From: Dehalococcoidia bacterium | GTDB taxonomy: Bacteria > Chloroflexota > Dehalococcoidia > Lucifugimonadales > UBA6952 | Direction of reading: 5' to 3' | Assembly (NCBI GenBank): GCA_022450525.1 | Contig: JAKUQA010000014.1 | Location: 1-40,131 of the forward strand | DNA length: 40,131 nt | Shown here: piece by piece, positions 16,669 to 28,159 of the stretch | Numbering within the stretch: position 1 is the stretch's first letter | Layout: every line of letters starts with the position of its first letter | Position numbers and translations under genes: made by a program | Notes under the pieces: model-generated | Told to the model about the DNA's origin: nothing | The model's input: only the letters and a program-made list of their open reading frames with translations | Database searches by the model: none

Positions 16669-17384
16669 AATACACTTTCGTTTATTGATTTATATTTATC
16701 AATTAACTCAGGAAATTCATCTTTGCTATGTGCCTGAAATTCTATTTTCCCTGACTGCAAAATACCTATAGTATTAGCTACAGATAATGCGAAATCACTA
16801 TTGTGTGTCGTCAAAAACACTGTCATATTCCCATTAATAACGTTAGGAAAAAATTGCTCAGTTAAGTTATCAATAGAATTCACATCTAACCCAGCATCCG
16901 GTTCGTCCATAATCAATATCGATGGGCTACTCATCATCGCCTTCATAATAGAGAGTCTCTTTTGTTCACCATGAGATAATTTACCTACTTTTTGATTGAT
17001 CAAATGTGAAAGATTTAAAATTCTAGACAGATATTCAAATTGTTCATCAAAATCAATATGTGGATAAAATTTACTGAAAAATCGTAAATTTTCAAAAGCA
17101 GTTAAATCTGCATAAAGAAGAGAATTATGACCAACATATCCCATAATTGTCCGGATTTGCTCTGCATGATTAGATGAATTATAGCCATTAATAATCACCT
17201 CTCCTTGATCTGGAGAATACAAAGTAGTTAATAATTTAACTAAAGTTGTTTTACCTGAGCCGTTAGAGCCTAAAAGCACATATCTTTCAGAAGCTCTTAC
17301 TGATAAGAAACAATCATTTAAAATAGGATTAGAACCAAATGATTTCGTTACATTGTTAATTTCGATCGAATTTTTCTCTATCAA
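16665..17384 (-). CDS. ccmA: Haem exporter ATP-binding protein CcmA
   Basis: ABC ATPase of the CcmAB complex, 239 aa. Walker A is GSNGSGKTT (39-47), the signature LSHGEQKRL (136-144), Walker B ILIMDEPDAGLD (156-167), and the switch His lies in LTTHNSDF. It is the first gene of ccmABCD. The start is taken as TTG at 17384, whose codons lead straight into the beta strand IEINNVTKSFG; no strong ribosome site is seen. It diverges from a molybdoenzyme gene across 82 bp. The neighbours ccmB, ccmC and ccmD, rather than its own sequence, fix the identity. Confidence 0.93.
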   Translation of the reverse strand: MIEKNSIEINNVTKSFGSNPILNDCFLSVRASERYVLLGSNGSGKTTLVKLLTTLYSPDQGEVIINGYNSSNHAEQIRTIMGYVGHNSLLYADLTAFENLRFFSKFYPHIDFDEQFEYLSRILNLSHLINQKVGKLSHGEQKRLSIMKAMMSSPSILIMDEPDAGLDVNSIDNLTEQFFPNVINGNMTVFLTTHNSDFALSVANTIGILQSGKIEFQAHSKDEFPELIDKYKSINESVL

Positions 17385-17466
17385 TTGCTATACTTTCTAA
17401 AATTTAAATTATAAATAGAATACAACAATAAGCCATTACATCCTATTCTATCAAAGGACAATTAAA

Positions 17467-18075
17467 ATGTATCAAAATAATGAAAAAACTAATATGGAAA
17501 CACGAGATGATGTCTCAGTTTATAGAACACCTCCTGGTCAAAAATTAACAGAAAAATTTCCTGTACTTACATATGGTGACATACCTCAAATCCCATTAAC
17601 AGAATGGTCTTTTACTATTGATGGTTTAGTTAATAACAAAATTACCTTCAATTGGGAAGAAATAATGTCATTCAAACAAACTATACTAACTAAAGATTTC
17701 CATTGTGTAACTCAATGGAGTCGCCTAGATAATTTATGGGAAGGGATTAGAGTAAAAGATCTAATAGGAAAAAATAATCTAAAATCTAACGCTAAATATG
17801 CATTAATTTATTGTTATGGAGGGTATACAACAAATCTTCCATCTGAAGTATTACTAGAAGATGACGTCTTATTAGCACATAAACATGATGGAGATAGTCT
17901 ATCACCAGAACACGGAGGACCTATGCGCTTAGTAGTCCCTAAATTATATGCATGGAAAAGCGCTAAGTGGATTAAAGGTATTAATTTTATTGAAAACGAA
18001 GAATTAGGATTTTGGGAAAATTTAGGATATCACTCTTATGGTGATCCATGGAAAGAACAAAGATTTAAATTTTAA
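17467..18075 (+). CDS. Sulfite oxidase-like molybdopterin oxidoreductase, cytoplasmic
   Basis: A 202-aa protein of the sulfite oxidase/YedY molybdopterin fold. FTIDGLV (49-55) begins the fold, and DFHCVTQWSRLDNLWEG carries C80, the expected Mo ligand. YGGYTTNLP, HGGPMRLVVP and WKSAKWIKGI follow in family order. There is no twin-arginine or Sec signal, and no haem or dimerisation domain, so it seems to be a short cytoplasmic enzyme; the substrate cannot be predicted. ATG 17467 has AAAGGA 8 nt upstream. It is divergent from ccmA. The stop codon lies in a small hairpin (18062-18078). Confidence 0.88.
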   Translation: MYQNNEKTNMETRDDVSVYRTPPGQKLTEKFPVLTYGDIPQIPLTEWSFTIDGLVNNKITFNWEEIMSFKQTILTKDFHCVTQWSRLDNLWEGIRVKDLIGKNNLKSNAKYALIYCYGGYTTNLPSEVLLEDDVLLAHKHDGDSLSPEHGGPMRLVVPKLYAWKSAKWIKGINFIENEELGFWENLGYHSYGDPWKEQRFKF

Positions 18076-18078
18076 ATC
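18062..18078 (+). terminator. Small AT-rich hairpin across the molybdoenzyme stop codon
   Basis: GATTTAA (18062-18068) and TTAAATC (18072-18078) pair perfectly around a 3-nt loop, with the stop TAA inside the right arm. The stem is short and AT-rich and no U-tract follows, so it may be chance. It is listed because two longer hairpins elsewhere in the window also span stop codons. Confidence 0.3.
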
Positions 18079-18133
18079 ATCCCAGTTATAATAGCTTGGA
18101 TTAGAAATTTTAATATAATATCTGGAAAACATT

Positions 18134-18727
18134 ATGAAGATAAAACTGTTACTAATATCTTTGATGCTAGTAAGTGGTTTAACCGCTTGCTCAAACGAAA
18201 GTAAAGATGCTGTACAAAACATACGCCAAAAAGTAGGTGATGCAATTGCCGGAGAAGTTACTCCTACTCCTACCCCTACTTCTATACCTGAGTCTACTCC
18301 AACTAGTGAACCTACTGCTACACCTAAACCTATAGAAACGCCAGACCCTACAGCCACCCCGGAGCCTACACCTACTCCTGAACCAGAAACATGTGCTCCT
18401 GGTAAATGTAGCAACAATCCTGTAAATGAACCATTATCAGTAACTTTTGATGAAGATGGTTTTTACACCAAACTAATATACGGAACCTCAGACTTCACTC
18501 TAAAAATCAATAATATCGGTTCTGTAATGCTTTCTATAGAAGTCACGCCAAAACTTCCTGGGACTAATACCACAATCGTAGTGGATCCAAATGAAGTTGA
18601 AAGTATTAGTTTAAATGAATCAAAACAAGCACCAGAATATAATGGAAATATAACATTAAATGGGTCATGGGATATATCGGGCTCAGGTGCACAATCACAG
18701 TCAATAAAAATCAGAATTGTAGATTGA
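18134..18727 (+). CDS. Secreted lipoprotein with Pro/Thr-rich linker, function unknown
   Basis: I do not recognise a family. The first 20 residues form a lipoprotein signal, MKIKLLLISLMLVSGLTAC, with the acylated Cys at 19. After a short helical segment comes an extended low-complexity linker (about 42-86) of Pro-Thr and Pro-Glu repeats such as TPTPTPTSIPESTPTS. Two cysteines in CAPGKC follow, and the C-terminal hundred residues look like a single beta-sandwich (SDFTLKINNIGSVMLSIEV), perhaps a binding module. The linker suggests a surface-exposed domain held off the membrane. It stands alone: hspR2 follows after 64 nt with its own promoter. Confidence 0.75.
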   Translation: MKIKLLLISLMLVSGLTACSNESKDAVQNIRQKVGDAIAGEVTPTPTPTSIPESTPTSEPTATPKPIETPDPTATPEPTPTPEPETCAPGKCSNNPVNEPLSVTFDEDGFYTKLIYGTSDFTLKINNIGSVMLSIEVTPKLPGTNTTIVVDPNEVESISLNESKQAPEYNGNITLNGSWDISGSGAQSQSIKIRIVD

Positions 18728-18732
18728 TTATA

Positions 18733-18755
18733 CCTTGACATACACCATATCAAGG
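18733..18755 (+). promoter_or_regulatory. HAIR-like HspR operator
   Basis: CCTTGACA (18733-18740), 7 nt, then TATCAAGG (18748-18755). The halves CTTGA and TCAAG are 11 nt apart, exactly the geometry of the HAIR consensus CTTGAGT-N7-ACTCAAG. It covers the -35 box of the hspR2-grpE-dnaK promoter, so bound repressor would block RNA polymerase. Confidence 0.75.
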
Positions 18756-18763
18756 ATTATTAT
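18735..18763 (+). promoter_or_regulatory. hspR2-grpE-dnaK promoter
   Basis: TTGACA (18735-18740), a 17-bp spacer and TATTAT (18758-18763). Transcription should start near 18770, leaving a leader of about 22 nt before ATG 18792. The HAIR-like dyad overlaps its -35 box and spacer. Confidence 0.7.
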
Positions 18764-18791
18764 ATTTTGTATATAAAACATACGAAGTATA

Positions 18792-19289
18792 ATGCGAAAT
18801 TCCATAAAAAATAAATCCAAAATTGAGCGTCTTGATTTACGTGATATAAATGAAGCAGAAACACGCAGAGTCAACAAAAACAATTCTTTAAGAAACGATA
18901 GTAAAAACACACAAGATATGGAAGGTGTGTATATTATTAGTGTAGCAGCAAAGATTTTGGCTATGCATCCACAAACTTTGCGAAAATATGAACGAGCTGG
19001 CCTGATCTCTCCTACTAGAACAATAGGAATGCTACGATTGTATTCTACCCACGATATTAATAAAATTAGATTAATTAAATATTTGGTAGATGATATAGGA
19101 ATGAATCTATCTGGAGTTGAATTCATTTTAAATACTTTTCAAGAATTAGAAAAAGCAAAAGAGTATATTAATAATATTGTCGAATCTTTTGAGAATTCTG
19201 AATTTGAATCACATCTTAAAAAAATACATAATTTGATAAATAATCCGTTTATTAACATCAAACATAAAACTGGTAAGTATTATGAATAA
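18792..19289 (+). CDS. hspR: HspR-type heat shock repressor, paralogue 2
   Basis: A 165-aa MerR-family regulator heading the grpE-dnaK operon. After a polar, basic extension of about 42 residues comes the HspR core: VYIISVAAKILAMHPQTLRK (47-66), YERAGLISPTRT, then RLYSTHDINKIRLIKYLVDD and a C-terminal helix. The extension is absent from paralogue 1. A later ATG at 18918 would remove it but has no ribosome site, whereas ATG 18792 lies just past the predicted transcription start, so I kept the longer form. It probably represses its own promoter through the HAIR site, by analogy with Streptomyces and Mycobacterium HspR. It overlaps grpE by 8 nt (ATGAATAA). Confidence 0.87.
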   Translation: MRNSIKNKSKIERLDLRDINEAETRRVNKNNSLRNDSKNTQDMEGVYIISVAAKILAMHPQTLRKYERAGLISPTRTIGMLRLYSTHDINKIRLIKYLVDDIGMNLSGVEFILNTFQELEKAKEYINNIVESFENSEFESHLKKIHNLINNPFINIKHKTGKYYE

Positions 19290-19869
19290 TCCTGATGAAA
19301 ATAATGAAGAGGTTTCTGAAATAGATAACGGAAAAACTATAACTGATGAAATAGATACCGTTATCAATGAAAGAGACCAATATAAGAATATTGCACAACG
19401 AGCTCAAGCAGATCTTATAAATTATAAAAATCGAGTTGCTGAAGAACGTGAAGCAACCTATGTCATGATAGTTTCTAGATTTGTATCAAACTTATTACCA
19501 ATTATTGATAATTTTAATCGAGCAATAAGTAGTATGCCCGATGATAATTCTTGGTACCAAGGTGTAATAATGATAGAAAAAAGTTTGAATGAACTTGTTG
19601 AATCTGAAGGAATATCACAAACAGCAAAACCTGGGATGGATTTTGATCCAAAATATCATGAAGCAATAATGACTATTGAAGATGAAACAAAAAATGAAGG
19701 TACCATTGCTGATATAATTGCACAAGGATATGAACTAAAAGGTAGGATCATTAGACCTGCCCAAGTAACTGTAATTAGAAATGTTAATAATGTTAATAAC
19801 GAAAAAGAAGATATTGATGTAGAAAGTCAAAATAATTCTAGCGAAACAGAAGGAGATAACAATGGCTAA
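19282..19869 (+). CDS. grpE: GrpE nucleotide exchange factor
   Basis: GrpE speeds ADP release from DnaK. The 195-aa protein has an acidic N-terminus, a long helix ([20 protein letters not shown] then KNRVAEERE) for dimerisation, and the C-terminal beta domain ([28 protein letters not shown]). It overlaps hspR2 upstream and dnaK downstream, each by 8 nt (ATGAATAA and ATGGCTAA), so the three products are translationally linked. An acidic tail of about 30 residues follows the domain. Confidence 0.95.
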   Translation: MNNPDENNEEVSEIDNGKTITDEIDTVINERDQYKNIAQRAQADLINYKNRVAEEREATYVMIVSRFVSNLLPIIDNFNRAISSMPDDNSWYQGVIMIEKSLNELVESEGISQTAKPGMDFDPKYHEAIMTIEDETKNEGTIADIIAQGYELKGRIIRPAQVTVIRNVNNVNNEKEDIDVESQNNSSETEGDNNG

Positions 19870-21745
19870 AATTATAGGAATCGATCTTGGAACAACAAAC
19901 TCATGTGCAGCTGTTATGGAAGGTGGTGAGCCTACTGTTCTAGAAAATAGCGAAGGTGGAAGAACTACTCCTTCAGTAGTTGGGGTAAATGTAAAAAGTG
20001 ATGAAAGATATGTTGGGCAAGCTGCTAAAAGGCAGGCTGTTACTAACCCTGAAAACACAGTCTTTTCAATAAAACGATTTATGGGAAGGAAACATACCGA
20101 AACAAAATCTGAGTCAAGTCAATATCCATATGAATTAAAGGCCTCCAAAAATGGGGATGTATCTGTGGTACTCGGAGAAAAACCTATGTCACCACCAGAA
20201 GTTTCAGCTATGGTTCTAAGAAAAATAAAAGAAGACGCAGAATCAAAATTAGGAGAAACAATTACGCAGGCAGTAATTACAGTACCAGCATATTTTAATG
20301 ATAGTCAAAGAAATGCAACAAAAGATGCAGGTAAAATTGCCGGATTAGAGGTTTTGCGAATAATAAATGAACCTACTGCTGCAGCCTTAGCCTACGGCCT
20401 GGACAAACAAGGAGATCAAACTATTGCAGTTTATGACCTTGGTGGTGGTACCTTTGATATATCTATATTACAAATTGGAGAAGGTGTATTCGAAGTAAAA
20501 GCCACTAATGGAGATACACATTTGGGTGGAGATGATTTTGATCAAAGAATCATTAATTGGATAATCGAAGAATTTAAAAAAGACCAAGGAATTGATTTAC
20601 AGAATGATAACATGGCTTTACAGCGACTAAAAGAAGCTGCAGAAAAAGCAAAAATCGAATTATCCAATGTAATGCAAAGTGAAATCAACCTTCCTTTTAT
20701 TACAGCTGACTCCTCTGGCCCTAAACATTTAGCTATGAGTCTAACTAGATCTAAATTAGAACAACTAGTTGACGATTTAATAACCAAAACTGTGGAACCA
20801 TGTAAAAAAGCTATTGAAGATGCTGGAATTAAAGCTAGTGATATTAATGAAGTAATATTGGTTGGTGGAATGACACGTATGCCCTCTGTACAGGATAAAG
20901 TAAAAGAACTGTTTGAAAAAGAGCCTCATAAAGGTGTAAACCCAGACGAGGTAGTTGCAATTGGCGCAGCAATACAAGCAGGGGTTTTACAAGGGGATGT
21001 TAGAGATGTACTTCTTTTAGATGTCACACCTCTTTCTCTTGGAATAGAGACTTTGGGTGGCGTAATGACTCCATTAATACCTCGAAATACTACAATTCCA
21101 ACTGCTAAAAGTGAAGTTTTCAGTACTGCTGCAGATAATCAAGATAAAGTTGAAATACATGTTTTACAAGGTGAAAGAAGTATGGCAACAGAAAATAATT
21201 CTATAGGTAAATTTGTACTCGACGGAATTCTACCAGCTCCAAGAGGAATACCTCAAATCGAAGTCACTTTTGATCTTGATGCAAACGGAATATTAAATGT
21301 TTCTGCAAAAGATAAAGGTACTGGTAAAGAACAAAAGATTACTATCACTGCAAGTTCAGGTTTATCACAAGAAGATGTTGAAAAGTTGGTTCAAGAAGCT
21401 GAGGCAAATGCTGATGATGATAGAAAGAAAAAAGAATCTGTTGAAACAAGAAATTTAGCAGACAATCTAATCTATACTACTGAGAAAACACTCGCTGAAA
21501 ATAGTGATAAAGTACCAGAAGAGCTTAAAACACAAATTGAATCAAAAGTAGCAACATTGAAGGAAGCCCTTGAAAGCGATGATGATGAATCTATTAAATC
21601 ATCCTTAGATGATTTACAACAAACATTACAAGAATTAGGGAATGCTGTTTACAGTCAAGAATCTGAAAATCCTAATAATGAGACTGAAGAAGGTACAAAA
21701 TCTGATGATGATGAAACTGTAGAAGGTGAGTATAGAGAAGTTTAG
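19862..21745 (+). CDS. dnaK: Chaperone DnaK (Hsp70)
   Basis: An ATP-dependent Hsp70 of 627 aa. [20 protein letters not shown] begins the nucleotide domain; [21 protein letters not shown] and the linker [17 protein letters not shown] are intact, and the substrate lid ends in a disordered acidic tail ([13 protein letters not shown]). In HspR systems DnaK acts as co-repressor, which would close a feedback loop with the two HspR proteins here. Its start overlaps grpE by 8 nt. A BON-domain gene follows after 21 nt on the same strand. Confidence 0.98.
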   Translation: MAKIIGIDLGTTNSCAAVMEGGEPTVLENSEGGRTTPSVVGVNVKSDERYVGQAAKRQAVTNPENTVFSIKRFMGRKHTETKSESSQYPYELKASKNGDVSVVLGEKPMSPPEVSAMVLRKIKEDAESKLGETITQAVITVPAYFNDSQRNATKDAGKIAGLEVLRIINEPTAAALAYGLDKQGDQTIAVYDLGGGTFDISILQIGEGVFEVKATNGDTHLGGDDFDQRIINWIIEEFKKDQGIDLQNDNMALQRLKEAAEKAKIELSNVMQSEINLPFITADSSGPKHLAMSLTRSKLEQLVDDLITKTVEPCKKAIEDAGIKASDINEVILVGGMTRMPSVQDKVKELFEKEPHKGVNPDEVVAIGAAIQAGVLQGDVRDVLLLDVTPLSLGIETLGGVMTPLIPRNTTIPTAKSEVFSTAADNQDKVEIHVLQGERSMATENNSIGKFVLDGILPAPRGIPQIEVTFDLDANGILNVSAKDKGTGKEQKITITASSGLSQEDVEKLVQEAEANADDDRKKKESVETRNLADNLIYTTEKTLAENSDKVPEELKTQIESKVATLKEALESDDDESIKSSLDDLQQTLQELGNAVYSQESENPNNETEEGTKSDDDETVEGEYREV

Positions 21746-21766
21746 GAATATCAAAAAGGAGACATT

Positions 21767-22600
21767 ATGGTAATGGGAACTCTTATACTTGGTGAGAATT
21801 ATCAAACTGAGTCCGGAGAAAACTCGAAAATAAATGAAATACTGTTTTCAACAAAAGATAAATCAATAATTGGTATCAATGTAAGGATTAATAAATCAGT
21901 ACCGAATTTATTTATACCACTTAAAGAGTCAATAGATAACAAAAAAGCTAACCAAAAAGGAATGATTCATTTTTCAAAAAAGACGATTGTTCGCACAAAT
22001 GATAATACAAAATCTCAGCTTTTTGGCTTAATGGTTGATAAAAGCACCTTCAGACCAAATTATTTTTTAATTAAAGTAGGTAAGAAAATATTAAGTGTTA
22101 AACATGAACTGTTAAATAACATAACCTCAGGTGCCCCAACTATAGATTCAACAATAAACATAAACGACATTCCGATTTACTTGTCTGATGAATTAGCAAC
22201 AAAGGAAGCCAATTATTCATTAGAAAGATTTTACGCATCTAATTATTCTTCAATGTCGAATGTCAAAGTAGAAGTGATTTCCGGAATTGCGCATTTATCT
22301 GGAACATGCCAATTTAATGAACAAAGCATTTCCATAGAAAATTTTATGAAGAAAATTGAAGGGGTCTTAGCAGTTAAAAATGATATCGTTAGTGATTCTG
22401 AACTCGAAATTACTATTGCAAAAAAATTAGCAGATGCCAGTATTTTTCAAGACGGATTTGTTTCTATTAGAATTTTCAACAATAAAATTTCTTTAAAAGG
22501 AAATTTGGGATCTCAAAAGAATATAGACAAAGTTCAATCTATAATTGAGGAATTTGAATCAATAAAACTAATTGAAAATAATATTAAACTGAAAAGTTGA
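21767..22600 (+). CDS. Protein with two C-terminal BON-like domains, downstream of dnaK
   Basis: A 277-aa protein I cannot name. The C-terminal half reads as two BON-like modules: VKVEVISGIAHLSGTCQFNE (about 165-184) with the helix ENFMKKIEGVLAVKNDI, and VSIRIFNNKISLKGNLGS (about 230) with VQSIIEEFESIKLIENNI. Each has the strand-G-turn-strand-helix-strand order with a conserved Gly. The first 150 residues are beta-rich (KSIIGINVRI, KSQLFGLMVDKSTF, NYFLIKVGKKIL) and may be a PRC-barrel-like domain, which is inference. No signal peptide or membrane helix is seen, so it would be cytoplasmic. AAAAGGAG precedes ATG 21767, and the 21-nt spacing after dnaK suggests heat-shock co-expression. Confidence 0.7.
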   Translation: MVMGTLILGENYQTESGENSKINEILFSTKDKSIIGINVRINKSVPNLFIPLKESIDNKKANQKGMIHFSKKTIVRTNDNTKSQLFGLMVDKSTFRPNYFLIKVGKKILSVKHELLNNITSGAPTIDSTININDIPIYLSDELATKEANYSLERFYASNYSSMSNVKVEVISGIAHLSGTCQFNEQSISIENFMKKIEGVLAVKNDIVSDSELEITIAKKLADASIFQDGFVSIRIFNNKISLKGNLGSQKNIDKVQSIIEEFESIKLIENNIKLKS

Positions 22601-22690
22601 AGTGATTTTTTTAATAAAATAGTGTATTTTTATTGAAGTATTATTTTAGGTCAGTTATTTCATTCCTAAATTTCATGAGAGGGTATTGAA

Positions 22691-23338
22691 TTGAACGATA
22701 GCATCGATGGAAATTCTATAATTGTTCCTGAAGTAGTTGTTCAAAGATTACCTCATTATCTTAATATATTAAGTATCCTACAAGTTGAAAAAACAAAAAT
22801 TGTAAGTTCTGAACAATTAGGATACTTAGCACAAATTACCCCTGCTCAAATTAGAAAAGATTTAAGTTACTTTGGAAAATTTGGTAAACAAGGTAAAGGA
22901 TATTCAGTAAATATTCTTGTAAAAAGATTACGAGAAATCCTAGGAGTAAATCTACAGTGGGAGGTTTGCTTAATAGGTGTTGGAAGACTAGGAAGAGCAC
23001 TATTAAGCTATCCTGGTTTTGCACCAGAAGGTTTTAATATAATAGCTGCATTTGATTCAGATCTCAAACAAATAGGTCAACAGATAGGTAAAATAAAAAT
23101 AAAAAATATTGTAGAAATCGAGGAGTTTTTACAAAGTAGCAGTATTCAAATTGCAATCGTTGCAGTACCAGCAAGTGTGACAAAAGATATATTAAATCAA
23201 CTTTATCACTCAGGAATCAAAGCTGTTTTAAATTACGCACCATTTACTCCACTCGATCACAAAGATATGATTATACGAAATATTGATCCAGTAGCGTCTC
23301 TACAATCACTAACTTACCATTTAAAAGAGAACAATTAA
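22691..23338 (+). CDS. rex: Redox-sensing transcriptional repressor Rex
   Basis: Rex represses respiratory and fermentative genes and lets go when NADH rises. The 215-aa protein has the N-terminal winged helix (VVQRLPHYLNILSIL, then SSEQLGYLAQITPAQIRKDL) and FGKFGKQGKGY, followed by the Rossmann NADH site IGVGRLGRALLSYPGF (95-110) and the C-terminal swap helix. The start is TTG 22691 with GAGAGGG 7 nt upstream. No clear Rex operator is visible in the 90 bp before it. Its stop codon overlaps that of the convergent atpC (shared TTAA), so the ATP synthase operon and rex are transcribed toward each other. Confidence 0.94.
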   Translation: MNDSIDGNSIIVPEVVVQRLPHYLNILSILQVEKTKIVSSEQLGYLAQITPAQIRKDLSYFGKFGKQGKGYSVNILVKRLREILGVNLQWEVCLIGVGRLGRALLSYPGFAPEGFNIIAAFDSDLKQIGQQIGKIKIKNIVEIEEFLQSSSIQIAIVAVPASVTKDILNQLYHSGIKAVLNYAPFTPLDHKDMIIRNIDPVASLQSLTYHLKENN

Positions 23339-23760
23339 GAAACAGAAGGGGGTCTATTTGAAGATCTTCTTTTTTGAACAATTTTCAAACGTACTTGGTC
23401 TCTTCGAATGGATGCAACAGCATTAGCTAAGTCGATATCTGACTGACTGTTACTTATTTCCTCTTCGGCTTGTTTTATTGCTTCTTGTACTTTTGCTTCA
23501 TCAATTTCTTCAACACGTTCAGCAGCATCAGCTAAAATAGTCACATGATTACCTAATACTTCGATAAATCCACCAGATAGATATAAATAAGTATCTTCTG
23601 ATCCATCTTGAATAATTCGAACCTCTCCGGGCTGAAGAGATGTCAGTAAAGGTGCATGGTTATCAAGTATGGCAATTTCACCTTCAATACTTGGTGCAAC
23701 AACTCCACGTACATCATCAGAATAAATATTTTTTTCTGCTGAAACAATCTCTAATTTCAT
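23335..23760 (-). CDS. atpC: ATP synthase F1 epsilon subunit
   Basis: Central-stalk subunit that couples rotor and catalytic head and can inhibit ATP hydrolysis. The 141-aa protein opens MKLEIVSAEKNIYSDDV and has GVVAPSIEGEIAILDNHAPL in the beta sandwich, then the helical hairpin EEIDEAKVQEAIKQAEEEI. It is the last gene of the operon. The stop overlaps the rex stop, leaving no room for a terminator between them. Confidence 0.96.
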   Translation of the reverse strand: MKLEIVSAEKNIYSDDVRGVVAPSIEGEIAILDNHAPLLTSLQPGEVRIIQDGSEDTYLYLSGGFIEVLGNHVTILADAAERVEEIDEAKVQEAIKQAEEEISNSQSDIDLANAVASIRRDQVRLKIVQKRRSSNRPPSVS

Positions 23761-23785
23761 TGAGAAGATTTCTCCTATTTATAAT

Positions 23786-26052
<2,267 letters not shown>

Positions 26053-26069
26053 ATGATTCCTACACTATT

Positions 26070-27581
26070 TTAAGCTAGTTGAACTTTATTAAACGCCTCA
26101 ATTGCTTCTTTTAATTTAGTCTCAGTTTCTTCATTTATATCTGCATTTGTACTGATACTTTCTAAAATTTCACTATGATTGGATGACATAAAAGCAATAA
26201 AATTACTTTCCCATTGTTTCACAGTATCAACTGGAACTTGATCCATGAATCCGTTAATTGCAGCATATAAAACAACAACCTGATTGTTCATTGGTAGTGG
26301 TACATATTGTGCTTGTTTTAATACTTCACTAATCCTTTGTCCACGTTCTAGACGTGTCCTTGTAGCATCATCAAGATCATCTGTACCAAATTGAGCAAAT
26401 GTTACTAATTCTCTATACTGAGCTAGATCTAGTCTTAATTGACCCGCAACTTTACGCATTGCTCGAGTTTGGGCAGAACCACCTACTCTTGAAACTGATA
26501 AACCTACATTTACCGCAGGTCTAGTACCAGAGTTAAACAAGTCTGTTTCAAGATAAATTTGTCCATCAGTAATAGAAATAACATTTGTAGGAATATATGC
26601 AGAAACGTCACCTGCTTGTGTTTCAATAATTGGTAAAGCAGTGATCGAACCCCCACCTAATTCTGGACTAAGTCGTGCAGCACGTTCTAACAGACGGCTG
26701 TGTAAATAAAAAACGTCACCAGGATACGCTTCACGACCTGGAGGTCTTTTTAATAATAATGAAAGTTGACGATAAGCCCAAGCATGTTTCGATAAATCAT
26801 CATAAATAATCAAAACATCTTTTCCTTGGTCCATAAAGTATTCACCAATTGCACAACCAGTGTATGGTGCAAGATATTGAAGCGCAACAGGATCAGAGGC
26901 ATTTGCAGCAACTACTATTGTATGTTCCATAGCACCATATTCCTCTAACTGTGCAACAGTTGCTGCAACTTTAGCAACACGCTGACCTATAGAGACATAT
27001 ATACATATTAAATCTCCACCCTTTTGGTTTATTATTGTATCAATTGCAATAGCGCTTTTCCCTGTAGATCGATCTCCGATAATTAATTCTCGTTGGCCTC
27101 TACCAATTGGAATCATACTATCTATCGCTTTAATTCCAGTCTGCATAGGTGTGTTAACAGCCTGACGACTCACCACGTTTGGCGCAACCTTCTCAACTGG
27201 TCTGGATTCTGAACTTGTTATAGCTCCTCGACCATCAATTGGTTCTCCAAGTGCATTCATGACTCGACCAATAACCGTTTCTCCCACAGGAACCTCAGCA
27301 ATTCTACCAGTGGATCTTACTTCGTTACCTTCAGCAATTTCTTTGTCATCGCCCAAAATAACAGCAGAAACAGAATCTTCTTCTAAGTTCATGGCCATCC
27401 CGATAACACCACCAGGAAACTCTAAAAGTTCTGTTAGCTGAACACCTGATAAACCATGTATATTAGCAATAGCATCACCTACTTCGGTGACTACACCAAC
27501 ATTTACCATACTAGCCGAAGAACCATATTCCTCTATTTGTTTTTTTATAACTGACGCTATATCCTGTCCCCTAGTCGTCAT
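26070..27581 (-). CDS. atpA: ATP synthase F1 alpha subunit
   Basis: Non-catalytic nucleotide-binding subunit, 503 aa. Walker A is GDRSTGKS at 169-176, preceded by [15 protein letters not shown]. The [17 protein letters not shown] signature of alpha subunits is present near 370. [21 protein letters not shown] is standard in order and spacing. It begins with ATG 27581 preceded by a GAGG run, 42 nt after atpH. Confidence 0.98.
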   Translation of the reverse strand: MTTRGQDIASVIKKQIEEYGSSASMVNVGVVTEVGDAIANIHGLSGVQLTELLEFPGGVIGMAMNLEEDSVSAVILGDDKEIAEGNEVRSTGRIAEVPVGETVIGRVMNALGEPIDGRGAITSSESRPVEKVAPNVVSRQAVNTPMQTGIKAIDSMIPIGRGQRELIIGDRSTGKSAIAIDTIINQKGGDLICIYVSIGQRVAKVAATVAQLEEYGAMEHTIVVAANASDPVALQYLAPYTGCAIGEYFMDQGKDVLIIYDDLSKHAWAYRQLSLLLKRPPGREAYPGDVFYLHSRLLERAARLSPELGGGSITALPIIETQAGDVSAYIPTNVISITDGQIYLETDLFNSGTRPAVNVGLSVSRVGGSAQTRAMRKVAGQLRLDLAQYRELVTFAQFGTDDLDDATRTRLERGQRISEVLKQAQYVPLPMNNQVVVLYAAINGFMDQVPVDTVKQWESNFIAFMSSNHSEILESISTNADINEETETKLKEAIEAFNKVQLA

Positions 27582-27623
27582 AAATTCACCTCAAATAATC
27601 TTCTATCGTTATTTAAATTAAAA

Positions 27624-28154
27624 CTATTTACCAATTTGCCTTCTAAGACCAACTAATTTTTCTTGTATACTTCCATCTATCACTAAATCATTTACCCTTA
27701 CAACTAATCCACCCAATAATTCGGTATCTTTGTGATAGGATACCTGAAGTTCAGTATTTAATCCCTTCGATATACTATGTTCAATACTAGTTTGCTGTTC
27801 TTTATTCAAATCAACAGCAGTATAAACCTGTGCTCTAGCTACACCACTGGATGTATCAACTAGTTTTGTAAACTCTTCTGTTATTGATTCAATTAAACCA
27901 ATTGAATTTCTTATAGCGAGTATAGAAACAAGGTTGCTAATTAAAGGATTAAAATCTTTCATCGTTTTGTTCAATACAGAAAGTTTATCCTGTAATGGAA
28001 CTTTTGCGGAGCTCAAAAAAGTATACACTGATTCGTCTCCAATCAATTGGGATAAATCAGAAAGCTGAGAAGACCATTCTTTCAAGTCACCTGAGCTCTC
28101 TGCAATTTGAAAAGCTGCTTCAGCATACCTTTTTGCTTTGGGTCCTTTTGCCAT
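27624..28154 (-). CDS. atpH: ATP synthase F1 delta subunit
   Basis: Peripheral-stalk subunit tying the head to subunit b, 176 aa. The N-terminal helical domain starts AKRYAEAAFQIAESSGDLKEW (residue 6 on), and the C-terminal part has ELLGGLVVRVNDLVIDGSI, the usual closing motif. It lies only 5 nt after atpF, so translation is likely coupled. Sequence is diverse in this family, but position and both motifs make the call safe. Confidence 0.95.
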   Translation of the reverse strand: MAKGPKAKRYAEAAFQIAESSGDLKEWSSQLSDLSQLIGDESVYTFLSSAKVPLQDKLSVLNKTMKDFNPLISNLVSILAIRNSIGLIESITEEFTKLVDTSSGVARAQVYTAVDLNKEQQTSIEHSISKGLNTELQVSYHKDTELLGGLVVRVNDLVIDGSIQEKLVGLRRQIGK

Positions 28155-28159
28155 TTATT

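Noticed and set aside
18259-18390. Tandem DNA repeat in the lipoprotein gene
   Set aside because: The irregular Pro/Thr/Glu codon repeats are explained by the linker protein sequence, and no precise DNA unit is kept.
22601-22690. Rex operator (TTGTGA-like dyad) before rex
   Set aside because: No TTGTGA...TCACAA dyad could be found in the spacer.
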